From positions 1 to 64,000 of the forward strand of contig CACYFZ010000005.1 of NCBI GenBank assembly GCA_902773835.1: a DNA stretch of 64,000 nucleotides, given 5' to 3'. How positions within the stretch are numbered: position 1 is the first letter of the stretch; each line of letters opens with the position of its first letter. The stretch is from an uncultured Eubacteriales bacterium. Its GTDB lineage: Bacteria; Bacillota; Clostridia; Peptostreptococcales; Anaerovoracaceae. A program made the position numbers and the translations under genes. The notes beneath the pieces are model-generated. The model saw only the letters and a list, made by a program, of their open reading frames with translations. It had not been told where the DNA came from and did not search any database. Positions 25,839 through 33,940 of this stretch are shown here, in pieces.

Positions 25839-26750
25839 TTAATAATTGCTCTTTTTTATTTCTTCTATCAATTTGAGTCCGTCAGATCCTTCGAACTTGA
25901 GTGCAAAGAGACTGTTTTTATCATTGAGAATAAACTCCTTATCTTCCATGGTGAAATTGTGGTTCTGTCTCTTTATGCCGTTATCTTCCAGAGGCCAAGT
26001 TGTAAGTCTCAATGAACCATGTGTCTTTCCGTCCTTGTCGAACAATCTGTCCCTATACTCACTATTATAAGCAATAGTCTGCATAAATACTTCATCACCG
26101 CATTCGGAATATTTCATCATGTCCCTGATAAGTTTTCTGTTGGCAACCGTGTGTGATGCCATACCGTTTGTGATAGACCAATAGGCGAGTCCCTTTTTAT
26201 GTTCCATATTGAATTTCTTAAATCTGTCAACTCCCCGCCTTCTTTGTATATCCAAATACTTTTCTCTGATCTGCCACATGAGCCTTGCTTTTCTGCCTTG
26301 TGCTCTGAAGCTCTCATTGAACAAATATCTGTACATCACTCTTTCGGGAACCGGATTATCAATGTCCATAAACTCTTCCGTCGGATGATTATCGAAAAAG
26401 GAGTGGATATAGTCCTGATTTCTCAGAGGGAAACTGCCTCCGGTAATCAGATGATATCTTGAATAACCGCCTCTCCTTACTGCATCTTCGAGCATATTAA
26501 GAGTACATTCGATTTGGGAGTATCCGGCCCAATTAACTCTTATACGTTTTGTTAAAAACAAAGAGCTCTCATTAGTTGAAAACAATGATGGATTCATGTC
26601 CTCATTTGCTTTCTTATCAATGTGAAGATAAATGTCATTTCTCTTATCATCGAGCGACTCAAGAAGTTTTTTCAGCAAATCCGGCCTTTGATGTGCCATC
26701 ACCAAATATGCGTGTTTGTTTGCTGTATCTGTTTTATCCTTATTACTCAT
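25839..26750 (-). CDS. GT14-type beta-1,6-N-acetylglucosaminyltransferase-like enzyme
   Basis: About 303 residues from the ATG at 26750, which has an AGGA site 8 bases upstream. The protein matches the core-2/I-branching family: AYLVMAHQRPDLLKKLLESL, DDKRNDIYLHIDKK, RIRVNWAGYSQIECTL, LITGGSFPLRNQDYIHSFF, and a later GDEVFMQTIAYNS segment. Animal members make beta-1,6-GlcNAc branches; bacterial members work on surface glycans. It could form a branch point in the polymer made here. A GC-rich stem-loop lies between it and the upstream fucosyltransferase gene. The exact sugar is inferred. Confidence 0.85.
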   Translation of the reverse strand: MSNKDKTDTANKHAYLVMAHQRPDLLKKLLESLDDKRNDIYLHIDKKANEDMNPSLFSTNESSLFLTKRIRVNWAGYSQIECTLNMLEDAVRRGGYSRYHLITGGSFPLRNQDYIHSFFDNHPTEEFMDIDNPVPERVMYRYLFNESFRAQGRKARLMWQIREKYLDIQRRRGVDRFKKFNMEHKKGLAYWSITNGMASHTVANRKLIRDMMKYSECGDEVFMQTIAYNSEYRDRLFDKDGKTHGSLRLTTWPLEDNGIKRQNHNFTMEDKEFILNDKNSLFALKFEGSDGLKLIEEIKKSNY

Positions 26751-26784
26751 AATCAATATCCTAATCCGCTCATCGCTCTGATTT

Positions 26785-26821
26785 CAACCAGGAGCGAAGC
26801 TCCATCAAGCTCGCTTGGTTG
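26785..26821 (-). repeat. Inverted repeat (stem-loop) between the GT11 and GT14 genes
   Basis: Read on the minus strand, CAACCAAGCGA pairs with TCGCT and TGGTTG (a two-base bulge), with a 13-base loop. A second small palindrome GGAGCgaaGCTCC overlaps it. The GC-rich character differs from the genes around it. No T-run follows, so a processing or stability element is more likely than a terminator. Confidence 0.5.
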
Positions 26822-26855
26822 GAGCGAGCGACGCCGTCAACAGACGACGGGAGCT

Positions 26856-27776
26856 TCAGCTCATGAGATCGTCAGTCGGTCGGGCTTGTTTAAGCAGGAC
26901 CCCCCCGCACGACACGATGTTCATTCTTTTCATATGAAGATGTGGTTGAGTCGGTTTGTTGAGCCATTTCTCAGGCGCCACCTTTATCGAATTCGGATTG
27001 TCGTCCAGCCATGCGGACCACCAAGAGAATGTAGAATTAGCCAAAACATGATGTTTGCACGAACTCATAAGAAAGAATTCGTCTAAATCATCCAAATTGT
27101 CATCGTCTACTATTATAAATCTTTCATCATTGTACTTTTCTCTTATATATTCCTTATCGTCGGAAAATACATAGAAAATCGCATCCTTTTCTTTTGACAA
27201 AACTATCTCTATTGCCTTTTGATAATACTCTTCAGTGCATATTCCTCCGTATAAAGCCACGTTGCCTCCTTGCAAATAGTCATCTCGACGAAAGTGTAAA
27301 CTTGCTGAAGGAGTATTCTTAATACGGTTCAGCCATTCGGAAAATGCAGGCTTGTTTTTTCTCTCGTCAGTGAAAGTAAGTTCATTTCTCAGCCTCTTAC
27401 TTACTTTTCTGCTCTTGAATATCCGATAGTCCTGAAAATATGAGTGAACTATTATTCTTTGCTTTCTGAAGAATGAATACCAATATTTATCTGCGAGCAG
27501 CAACAACAAATATTTGTAGTATTCAAGGTGCGCTTTTGCAAATCTGTTCTCGGGGCCTGCCTCGTAATACTCACAAAGGGGGATTTCATCCATTTTTTCA
27601 TCGTATCTTTCATAGTCCAATCCAAATGCTTCTTTAAGCATTGCCTTTCGCACGACATACTGCGGAGCTATGTTGTCATCTATGTTGCATTCAATGCCCT
27701 TTTCTTGAAACGCAACATACAGAGCATATTGGAATAACTGATTACCAAGCCCTCCCAGAAGTCTAACGGTTATCAT
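26856..27776 (-). CDS. GT11 alpha-1,2-fucosyltransferase
   Basis: This 306-residue enzyme shows the GT11 motifs: N-terminal VRLLGGLGNQLFQYA, the GDP-binding HFRRDDYL (HxRRxDY pattern), YVFSDDKEYI, and the C-terminal block HHVLANSTFSWWSAWL. Enzymes of this family add L-fucose alpha-1,2 to galactose, making H-antigen-type ends. The start overlaps the GT10 gene by 14 bases. A run of seven G on the coding strand (26906-26900) lies near the 3' end; one more G would end the protein six residues after that point. The family is firm; the acceptor is inferred. Confidence 0.93.
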   Translation of the reverse strand: MITVRLLGGLGNQLFQYALYVAFQEKGIECNIDDNIAPQYVVRKAMLKEAFGLDYERYDEKMDEIPLCEYYEAGPENRFAKAHLEYYKYLLLLLADKYWYSFFRKQRIIVHSYFQDYRIFKSRKVSKRLRNELTFTDERKNKPAFSEWLNRIKNTPSASLHFRRDDYLQGGNVALYGGICTEEYYQKAIEIVLSKEKDAIFYVFSDDKEYIREKYNDERFIIVDDDNLDDLDEFFLMSSCKHHVLANSTFSWWSAWLDDNPNSIKVAPEKWLNKPTQPHLHMKRMNIVSCGGVLLKQARPTDDLMS

Positions 27777-28860
27777 CCTTCTTCTCCTGTTTATTCTTTT
27801 TTATATCACGCTTCGTCAGCCATTTTATTATCGCTAAAGCTGACTTTGCTTTGAAAGAATCCGCATATAATCTGCTTTTCAAATAGTTTGCCTTTTTTTC
27901 TATATAAAATATCTCATCACTTTTTTTAGGCATATAATTATTGTGCGTATGAGTGCCTCTTCGAATAGCTTCTTCAGGTTCCTGGTCAAAAATATTGCAC
28001 AGGAATTTCTCAAGATTCGGAATGGCGTTCTCAAACTTCTCCTCCATTCCCGGCAGTATCGCAGGTTGCTTAAGCATATGCAGATATAGTTCATCATCAT
28101 TATCGATAGCCTTTATTCTCTCGATTGCAGAAGGTATATCATCTTCATCTTTGATTATCACCATGGCCTCGGGATTAAAGTACTTATCTACATTGGCAGC
28201 CCCCCAATAAACAGGAACCGTACATGCAGCGAAAGACTGAACAATCTTTTCGGTAATGTAATCAGCTCTTGAATGATGCTCAAAAGCGACTGAAAATTTA
28301 TGTTTTGACTCAAAATCTACTACTGCAAAGCTGCCATTCGGTATATCAATATTATGTCCTACGCTTCCCGGGCAGTCTACATGTTTATATTTACTGAGTT
28401 CCTTTAATATGGATAACCTCATGTCAGTTTCGTGCGATGAGGTAAGTGAGCAAAAGGCATTCTTTTTCTTTAGCATTTCATCTGCCACAAGGTGCTTTTT
28501 TTTCATGCCCTCTGTTATTGAATCTGCATACTCTTCGAAAAAGAAATAATTCGGCAGCCATAGGTGTCTGTCCATGTATTCATAATCATCAAAGTCGATG
28601 ATGTAGTCAGCCTGCATGAGCGATCCGGAGCAATTCTCACCGGAATAAAAAATCCTGACTGCGTCATATAGCTCTATGTCGCTCTCCCACAAAGAATAAA
28701 TCACGAAATCTGGATTCTTCTCATCCACAACAACATTGTAATGCTTTCGAAGAATACGCATGAGGTATGTATACTCGTAAGTAAAAGTACTGTCATTTGT
28801 CGAATCCCACCACCAAAAACCGACAAATTTTACTTTTATCGTCTTCTTGCTTTCTCTCAT
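27763..28860 (-). CDS. GT10 alpha-1,3/1,4-fucosyltransferase
   Basis: This 365-residue protein carries the GT10 signature: IRIFYSGEN in the acceptor half, then FSVAFEHHSRADYITEKIVQ and TVPVYWGA in the GDP-fucose-binding half. In Helicobacter pylori such enzymes make Lewis x and Lewis b-type structures. The C-terminus is basic and amphipathic (KKANYLKSRLY, DIKKNKQEKK), suited to membrane association as in the H. pylori enzymes. Coupled by overlap to the GT11 gene downstream. GDP-fucose comes from Fcl of the same operon. Whether linkage is alpha-1,3 or 1,4 cannot be told. Confidence 0.93.
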   Translation of the reverse strand: MRESKKTIKVKFVGFWWWDSTNDSTFTYEYTYLMRILRKHYNVVVDEKNPDFVIYSLWESDIELYDAVRIFYSGENCSGSLMQADYIIDFDDYEYMDRHLWLPNYFFFEEYADSITEGMKKKHLVADEMLKKKNAFCSLTSSHETDMRLSILKELSKYKHVDCPGSVGHNIDIPNGSFAVVDFESKHKFSVAFEHHSRADYITEKIVQSFAACTVPVYWGAANVDKYFNPEAMVIIKDEDDIPSAIERIKAIDNDDELYLHMLKQPAILPGMEEKFENAIPNLEKFLCNIFDQEPEEAIRRGTHTHNNYMPKKSDEIFYIEKKANYLKSRLYADSFKAKSALAIIKWLTKRDIKKNKQEKKDDNR

Positions 28861-28883
28861 AACAGTCCTCCTCCAAGCATTAA

Positions 28884-30149
28884 CTAATCAGGTATCTGAA
28901 CACCCCACCATTCAGTGTGCCATGCGAACTCCTCTTCGTTGTATGCTTGATCGATGACAATGTCCATGCCTTGTACCTGATCCAGATTAAGAGCATCGCC
29001 GTATTTACCGGGTCTCATAAGAGTGTATTTTGTTGCGTAGGTGCCTCTTGCCAGCATTCTGAGATCCAGGTAAAAAGTATCGGAATAAACCTTGCCGATC
29101 TCGTCATGCTCCAAATTCTTATAAAGTTTTGTAGCTAACGCTCGATCATATCGGGTTCTGATTTCAATTCTCAAATTGAGGTCTTTGCACTCTTCTTTTA
29201 TCTGCCATGATATATCAATAGGAAGTATGCCGTTTTCATCTATTGTTTGTTCGCCATTCGGATAAGCAGCACTTACAAAGAGGGCCTCGGAAAGCATCGT
29301 ATGCGGATTTATGTGCATATTATTGCTTTCGTAGTTCATGCTGGCTCCTCCGGATAGTTCACCGCGGTATATCTGCTCCGCATGAGCTACGTCCCCTTCG
29401 TAAACCAGCTTCCCTTCCTCGAGGACTATGCATCTGTCACAAAGCTCATGTACAGTGCTCATATTATGGCTGACGTAGAGAATTGTTTTGTTCTCATTTT
29501 CAGCTATTTCCTTCATGCGATTGATGCACTTCCTCTGAAAACTTACGTCACCCACCGCGAGCACCTCATCCATTATTAATATGTCAGCGTTGAGATGTGC
29601 TGATACCGCAAATGCCAGTCTTACATACATACCGGATGAATAGCGCTTTACAGGCGTGTCTATGAACTTGCCGATTTCAGAGAATTCAACGATGTCATCA
29701 AATTTTGCATCTATCTCTTCCTTGGTCATTCCGATGATGGCTCCGTTAAGATATATATTCTCACGACCCGTGAGTTCTCCGTTAAAACCCGTACCTACCT
29801 CCAGCATGCTCGTTACTTTGCCGTTATATGATATTGAGCCTTCTGTCGGAGCGGTTATTCTTGATATAAGTTTAAGGAGTGTTGATTTTCCGGCGCCGTT
29901 CTTCCCGATTATTCCCAGACGCTCGCCTTTTTTTACTTCAAAAGAAACATCCTTCAAGGCGTATATATAGTCGCCATTCTCTCCGAATCTGTCGTTATTC
30001 TCTCCTATTTTGCTGTTTGGATCTTCTAAGCCCCTCATCTTAGCTATTCGGCTCTGAAGGTCCGCTTTTAAGGTTCCTCTTCCGAGTACACCCAGCCTGT
30101 ATTTCTTAGATACATTTTCGATTTTGATTATTGTTTCCTGTTCACTCAT
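28884..30149 (-). CDS. Polysaccharide ABC exporter, ATP-binding subunit (Wzt/TagH type)
   Basis: This 421-residue protein has an ABC ATPase domain (1-245) with Walker A IIGKNGAGKSTLLKLI, signature YSSGMYVRLAFAVSA and Walker B ILIMDEVLAVGD. A C-terminal domain of about 150 residues is typical of Wzt proteins that recognise the capping group of a glycan before export. It lies 9 bases downstream of the permease gene. Together they should move a lipid-linked glycan across the membrane. The C-terminal domain probably decides which finished polymer is exported. Confidence 0.94.
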   Translation of the reverse strand: MSEQETIIKIENVSKKYRLGVLGRGTLKADLQSRIAKMRGLEDPNSKIGENNDRFGENGDYIYALKDVSFEVKKGERLGIIGKNGAGKSTLLKLISRITAPTEGSISYNGKVTSMLEVGTGFNGELTGRENIYLNGAIIGMTKEEIDAKFDDIVEFSEIGKFIDTPVKRYSSGMYVRLAFAVSAHLNADILIMDEVLAVGDVSFQRKCINRMKEIAENENKTILYVSHNMSTVHELCDRCIVLEEGKLVYEGDVAHAEQIYRGELSGGASMNYESNNMHINPHTMLSEALFVSAAYPNGEQTIDENGILPIDISWQIKEECKDLNLRIEIRTRYDRALATKLYKNLEHDEIGKVYSDTFYLDLRMLARGTYATKYTLMRPGKYGDALNLDQVQGMDIVIDQAYNEEEFAWHTEWWGVQIPD

Positions 30150-30158
30150 AGATGTCCC

Positions 30159-31007
30159 CTATATAGTGTCTATAAATGTTCTTTCCGTTTTGTTGAAGAC
30201 TTTATAACCTGCGATGAGGAGGAGTATACCCACCGCAAGACTTATAAAGTAGTAATTCCATGTCAACATACCTTGGCTGAACACAGCGTATCTGATGTGA
30301 TTAATAACAGGCGCCACGGGATTCAGAAGATAAATCTTCAGGAATCGTTCAGGCACGATGCCGATGTCGTAAACGATAGGGCTCAAGTAACTCCAAAATG
30401 ATGTAAGATAGCCGATAAGGAATACCGTGTCTCTGTATTTGGTGGTAAATGCAGATAATATGGAGCCCACTCCGACACCTATTACTGCCAAATGAGCTAA
30501 GTAAAAAGGAAGCAAAACGATAGTCCAATGAGGTCTTATCGCTGCTCCTGATATTACAAACCCTATATAAAATGCAGCAAAAATAGCCAGTTGTATCAGA
30601 AGTGAGATACACCTGGACATCACATCTGTTATCGGCATTACAAATCTGGGGAAATAGACTTTGCTGAGCAACCCGGAATGATTTAAGAAAACATTCGCAC
30701 TCCCGTTCAAGCTCCCCGAGAAGAACCCCCAGGATACCTGCCCTATCATATAAAACAGGAATGTAGGAATTCCCGATGGCGAAAGGCCGGCAAGACCACC
30801 GAATACAAAAGCGGTTATTATCGCTGATACGATTGGCTGGATTACGGCCCATGTCGGGCCGAGAATGGTTTGCTTATAATTTGCTATGATGTCTCTTCTC
30901 AGCATAAGAAGCATCATATCCTTATATCTGAATAATTCGGAAATAACCGAACTTCCTCCGCGATTTTCCGGAGTGATAACTATGTCAAATTCTTTATTCT
31001 TACCCAA
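30159..31007 (-). CDS. Polysaccharide ABC exporter, permease subunit (Wzm/TagG type)
   Basis: This 282-residue protein has six predicted membrane segments and the ABC-2 pattern LLMLRRDIIANYKQTILGPTW near the N-terminus and GYLTSFWSYLSPIVYDI in the middle. The start is TTG at 31007, since no ATG gives the usual length; a GAGG site lies upstream. It is the first gene of the 19-kb glycan operon and pairs with the ATPase that follows. The GT6 gene is divergent from it. Confidence 0.92.
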   Translation of the reverse strand: MGKNKEFDIVITPENRGGSSVISELFRYKDMMLLMLRRDIIANYKQTILGPTWAVIQPIVSAIITAFVFGGLAGLSPSGIPTFLFYMIGQVSWGFFSGSLNGSANVFLNHSGLLSKVYFPRFVMPITDVMSRCISLLIQLAIFAAFYIGFVISGAAIRPHWTIVLLPFYLAHLAVIGVGVGSILSAFTTKYRDTVFLIGYLTSFWSYLSPIVYDIGIVPERFLKIYLLNPVAPVINHIRYAVFSQGMLTWNYYFISLAVGILLLIAGYKVFNKTERTFIDTI

Positions 31008-31161
31008 GTTGAAATATACCTCATACTATATAGTTTATGGTTCTGCGCTTATAAAAAGCGCAATCATATGAAATTATATAGTGTCTCATCTCTGAAAACA
31101 AGGTAATACATATCGCGGCTAGTCTGTAGCTTGTTGTTTATGAATACTCTCAGCTTCGTTA

Positions 31162-31170
31162 TGTTATAAT
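31162..31170 (+). promoter_or_regulatory. Extended -10 element before the GT6 gene
   Basis: TGTTATAAT is a full extended -10 (TGnTATAAT) 40 bases before the ATG at 31210. No good -35 box is seen at the normal distance, which is common for extended -10 promoters. Confidence 0.5.
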
Positions 31171-31209
31171 TTCATATATAAGACCTTCGGATAAACCTTA
31201 GGAGAGTAT

Positions 31210-32055
31210 ATGACGAATAAAGTAGCGATTCTGTATATTGCAATCGGAAAATATATCAATTTTTGGCCTGGTTTTTACAATTCTTTTAATGAAAGATTCT
31301 TGACAAATTCTCACAAGGAGTTCTTTGTGTTCACGGATGCACAGTGTGTTCCGTTTGAAAACGAAGATTCCAACATCCACAGAATCCATCAAGAGGATTT
31401 GGGCTGGCCGGGCGACACTCTTTACAGATTTGACATGTTTCTTAAGGTTGAGGACTATCTTAAGTCTTTTGACTATTGTTTTTTTATGAATGCCAACCTT
31501 GTCTGTCAGGAAGTCATTACTGAGGAAGAATTCCTTCCCCGAAAAGATCAGTTGTTGGTGGTTAAGCACCCCTGGTACAATTGGACTGACAGATCTCTTC
31601 TTCCTTATGAGCGCGATAAACGTTCCGCTGCGTATATTCCTCTATTCTCAAAAAAAGCTCAGCACTACTTTTGCGGTGGTGTTAACGGGGGGGGCGTTGA
31701 GCCCGCCCTCGAAATGTATCACACTCTATCTGAACGAATTCGAAGCGATGAGGAAAAGGGCATAATTGCCATATGGAATGATGAATCTCATCTCAATAAA
31801 TACATGAGCGAACAGGATGATTATAAATATCTTGATTCTTCGTATGCATATCCGGAAGATGAGGATTTCCCCTTCCCTGTTCGCATACTTATTTTGAAAA
31901 AAAGAAACTATATTGAATTATCCGATTCAAAGAAAAACGCCACGCATTCGGCTGAGGCAAAGCAACGTAAAAACGTCCCGCTTTTGCTCAGAATTATTGT
32001 CAAGGCTCGTAATACCGCTTATTACCTGAAATCAAAACTCTTCAATCAACTATAG
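31210..32055 (+). CDS. GT6 family alpha-1,3-GalNAc/Gal transferase (histo-blood-group ABO-like)
   Basis: This 281-residue protein matches the GT6 family: FTDAQCVPFE, IHQEDLGWPGDTLYRFDMF, FFMNANLVC and the C-terminal IWNDESHLNKYM. The DxD of animal enzymes is NAN (residues 94-96), as reported for metal-independent bacterial GT6 enzymes. The donor-choice region reads YFCGGVNGGG; the glycine matching human residue 268 is the A-type (GalNAc) state, while B enzymes have Ala. A G8 run (31687-31694) encodes part of this region. RBS AGGAGAG precedes the ATG. It runs opposite to the operon, between gmd and the exporter. The family is firm; donor preference is inferred. Confidence 0.9.
   Translation: MTNKVAILYIAIGKYINFWPGFYNSFNERFLTNSHKEFFVFTDAQCVPFENEDSNIHRIHQEDLGWPGDTLYRFDMFLKVEDYLKSFDYCFFMNANLVCQEVITEEEFLPRKDQLLVVKHPWYNWTDRSLLPYERDKRSAAYIPLFSKKAQHYFCGGVNGGGVEPALEMYHTLSERIRSDEEKGIIAIWNDESHLNKYMSEQDDYKYLDSSYAYPEDEDFPFPVRILILKKRNYIELSDSKKNATHSAEAKQRKNVPLLLRIIVKARNTAYYLKSKLFNQL
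31687..31694 (+). repeat. G8 homopolymer tract inside the GT6 gene
   Basis: Eight G encode Gly160-Gly162 of the GT6 enzyme. With nine G the frame meets TGA two codons later; with seven it ends about 25 codons on. Either change would remove the NDESHLNKY block needed for activity. The gene is in frame in this sequence. Confidence 0.75.
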
Positions 32056-32140
32056 GATAGTAAAGATCATCGTACGGGTCGTCGTTACCGTAGCCAATTA
32101 CGTCTTCAGCAAATTATTGGTTTTCAGAAAGTAAGTATAT

Positions 32141-33184
32141 CTATACCTCAGATGCTGCTTTCTCTTTTTTTGCAAGTGCGCGGTCATGCTCTGCCATGAT
32201 ACGTACGAGCTCTTCATATGAAGTCTTCTGAGGATTCCATCCCAGCTCGGACTTGGCCTTCGTTGGGTCTCCGAGAAGGTTGTCTACTTCAGTAGGTCTG
32301 AACCATTGAGGGTTTACGCACACCAGCATCTTTCCGGTCTTTGCGTCATATCCTTTTTCATCTACACCGCTTCCTTCCCATCTGATTTCAATGCCGTTGG
32401 CCGCGAAGGCTTTTTCTGTAAAATCTCTTACAGTGTGTTGCTCTCCTGTCGCGATTACGTAATCATCCGGCTCATCCTGCTGGAGCATCAACCACATGCA
32501 TTCAACGTAGTCCTTGGCATATCCCCAGTCTCTGAGGCTGTCCATATTTCCGAGTTCCAGATGATCTTGGAGCCCTTCGGCAATTCTGCCTGCAGCAAGG
32601 GTAATCTTTCGTGTTACAAAGGTCTCTTCGCGTCTTTCGGATTCATGATTGAAAAGAATGCCGTTACATGCGAACATGCCGTAAGCCTCTCTATACTCTT
32701 TGGTAATCCAAAAGCCGTACTGTTTGGCAACAGCATACGGGCTGTATGGATGAAACGGAGTGGTCTCTTTCTGCGGAACCTCTTCCACCTTTCCGAAGAG
32801 TTCGGATGTGGATGCCTGATACACTTTAGTGCTTTCTGTAAGTCCGAGTATCCTTACCGCCTCCAGAACGCGAAGTGTTCCGAGTGCATCTACGTCCCCA
32901 CTGTACTCAGGTGCATCGAAAGAAACGTGTACATGCGACTGCGCAGCGAGGTTATATATCTCATCCGGCTTAACGGATGCGATTATTCCGATCAGAGAAG
33001 AACTGTCCGTGAGGTCTCCGTCATGCAAAATGATCTTTTCCAAGAGATGATCTATCCTCTGCGTGTTAGATGTGGATGCTCTTCTTCTAATGCCGTGAAC
33101 TTCATATCCTTTTTCAAGTAGAAATTCTGCAAGGTATGATCCATCCTGTCCGGTTATTCCTGTTATGAGCGCTTTTTTCTTCAT
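32141..33184 (-). CDS. gmd: GDP-mannose 4,6-dehydratase
   Basis: The 347-residue SDR enzyme starts with the NAD(P)-binding [19 protein letters not shown] and contains [29 protein letters not shown], the YxxxK motif YAVAK and [17 protein letters not shown]. These are diagnostic of Gmd. It dehydrates GDP-mannose to GDP-4-keto-6-deoxy-D-mannose, the substrate of Fcl (23816-24739). It is transcribed apart from the main operon, from an extended -10 (TGTTAAAAT) about 80 bases upstream, with an AGGAGAGG site before the ATG. Length is normal. Confidence 0.97.
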   Translation of the reverse strand: MKKKALITGITGQDGSYLAEFLLEKGYEVHGIRRRASTSNTQRIDHLLEKIILHDGDLTDSSSLIGIIASVKPDEIYNLAAQSHVHVSFDAPEYSGDVDALGTLRVLEAVRILGLTESTKVYQASTSELFGKVEEVPQKETTPFHPYSPYAVAKQYGFWITKEYREAYGMFACNGILFNHESERREETFVTRKITLAAGRIAEGLQDHLELGNMDSLRDWGYAKDYVECMWLMLQQDEPDDYVIATGEQHTVRDFTEKAFAANGIEIRWEGSGVDEKGYDAKTGKMLVCVNPQWFRPTEVDNLLGDPTKAKSELGWNPQKTSYEELVRIMAEHDRALAKKEKAASEV

Positions 33185-33370
33185 TCTTTTCCTCTCCTGT
33201 TTCGATTTTTCGTATATGAATCTTCACAGCGTATTTTTTCTCAGTTCATAACCGAAAAATACGTATATTATTTTAACATACTTTTACCTGCTACCGCATT
33301 CCGGCAGAGCGACTTATAGTTACGCCTAAACACAAGACCCCGAACCGGAATCAGCGATCTGTTTCATTGT

Positions 33371-33399
33371 TTGCATCACCTAAATAACACGGTTATACT
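33371..33399 (+). promoter_or_regulatory. Promoter abutting the 33406 start codon
   Basis: TTGCAT (33371-33376), a 17-base spacer and TATACT (33394-33399) form a good promoter. The -10 box ends 6 bases before the ATG at 33406, so transcription would begin at or next to the start codon. Confidence 0.55.
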
Positions 33400-33405
33400 T
33401 TATTC

Positions 33406-33825
33406 ATGAACGCAAAAGATTTACTTATTAACAACAGATACTGCTCGGAGCATTTTAACAGGGATGAATATCCCATGCTCTTTGAGCGTGTGAAAGAAGA
33501 GCTTGTTGGTTTTTTGGCTTCTTTGGAGGATTCGGAGACAGCTGCAAAGGCTGCTGTAGATGATATTCTTGAAGAAGTGTGCTCCAATATGGACAGGCAC
33601 AGATTTAAATTTCGAAAAGGCAGTGTTCTCGCAGATGACCACTTCGTGCTCTCCCTCTTCATCGCACCGGTATTGGCAAGGATAGGGACTCCGAAGGCTG
33701 TGAAGTTTGCTGAACTACTGGCCTCCGGCTGGGAGGAGCGCTTCCCGGGCTCCACCTTTAAGATCGGAGACTACGACGAAATCATGGAAGGATTCAAGTG
33801 GAAGATAACGCTCCCATTCACATAA
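33406..33825 (+). CDS. Hypothetical protein, 139 residues
   Basis: I do not recognise this protein. It is soluble, mixed helical, and acidic overall, with no signal peptide, membrane segment or known motif; Trp/Phe residues cluster near the end (SGWEERFPGSTFKIGDYDEIMEGFKWK). No ribosome site precedes the ATG, and the promoter at 33371-33399 places the transcript start at the ATG, so it may be leaderless. A hairpin terminator follows at 33870-33897. The codon use looks like that of its neighbours, supporting a real gene. It stands alone between the glycan locus and a sugar transporter. Confidence 0.7.
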   Translation: MNAKDLLINNRYCSEHFNRDEYPMLFERVKEELVGFLASLEDSETAAKAAVDDILEEVCSNMDRHRFKFRKGSVLADDHFVLSLFIAPVLARIGTPKAVKFAELLASGWEERFPGSTFKIGDYDEIMEGFKWKITLPFT

Positions 33826-33869
33826 AAGCGAAAGAGCGGGCGTAAACGAACTTTCGCAGGCATATGAAA

Positions 33870-33897
33870 AAGGCTGCCATTTCAGGCAACCTTTTTT
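33870..33897 (+). terminator. Rho-independent terminator after the 139-residue gene
   Basis: AAGGCTGCC and GGCAACCTT form a 9-bp stem with one mismatch around ATTTCA, followed by a T-run. A run of A on the other side of the stem means it can also serve the minus-strand ABC permease gene that ends at 33941. Confidence 0.75.
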
Positions 33898-33940
33898 CTT
33901 GTCCTTCATTACGGCAATGCCGTTTGTATCGAGGTGTATT

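Noticed and set aside
26757-26855. GC-rich intergenic stretch as an insertion-sequence end or REP element
   Set aside because: No matching copy was noticed in the window and no transposase frame is present; only a stem-loop is supported.
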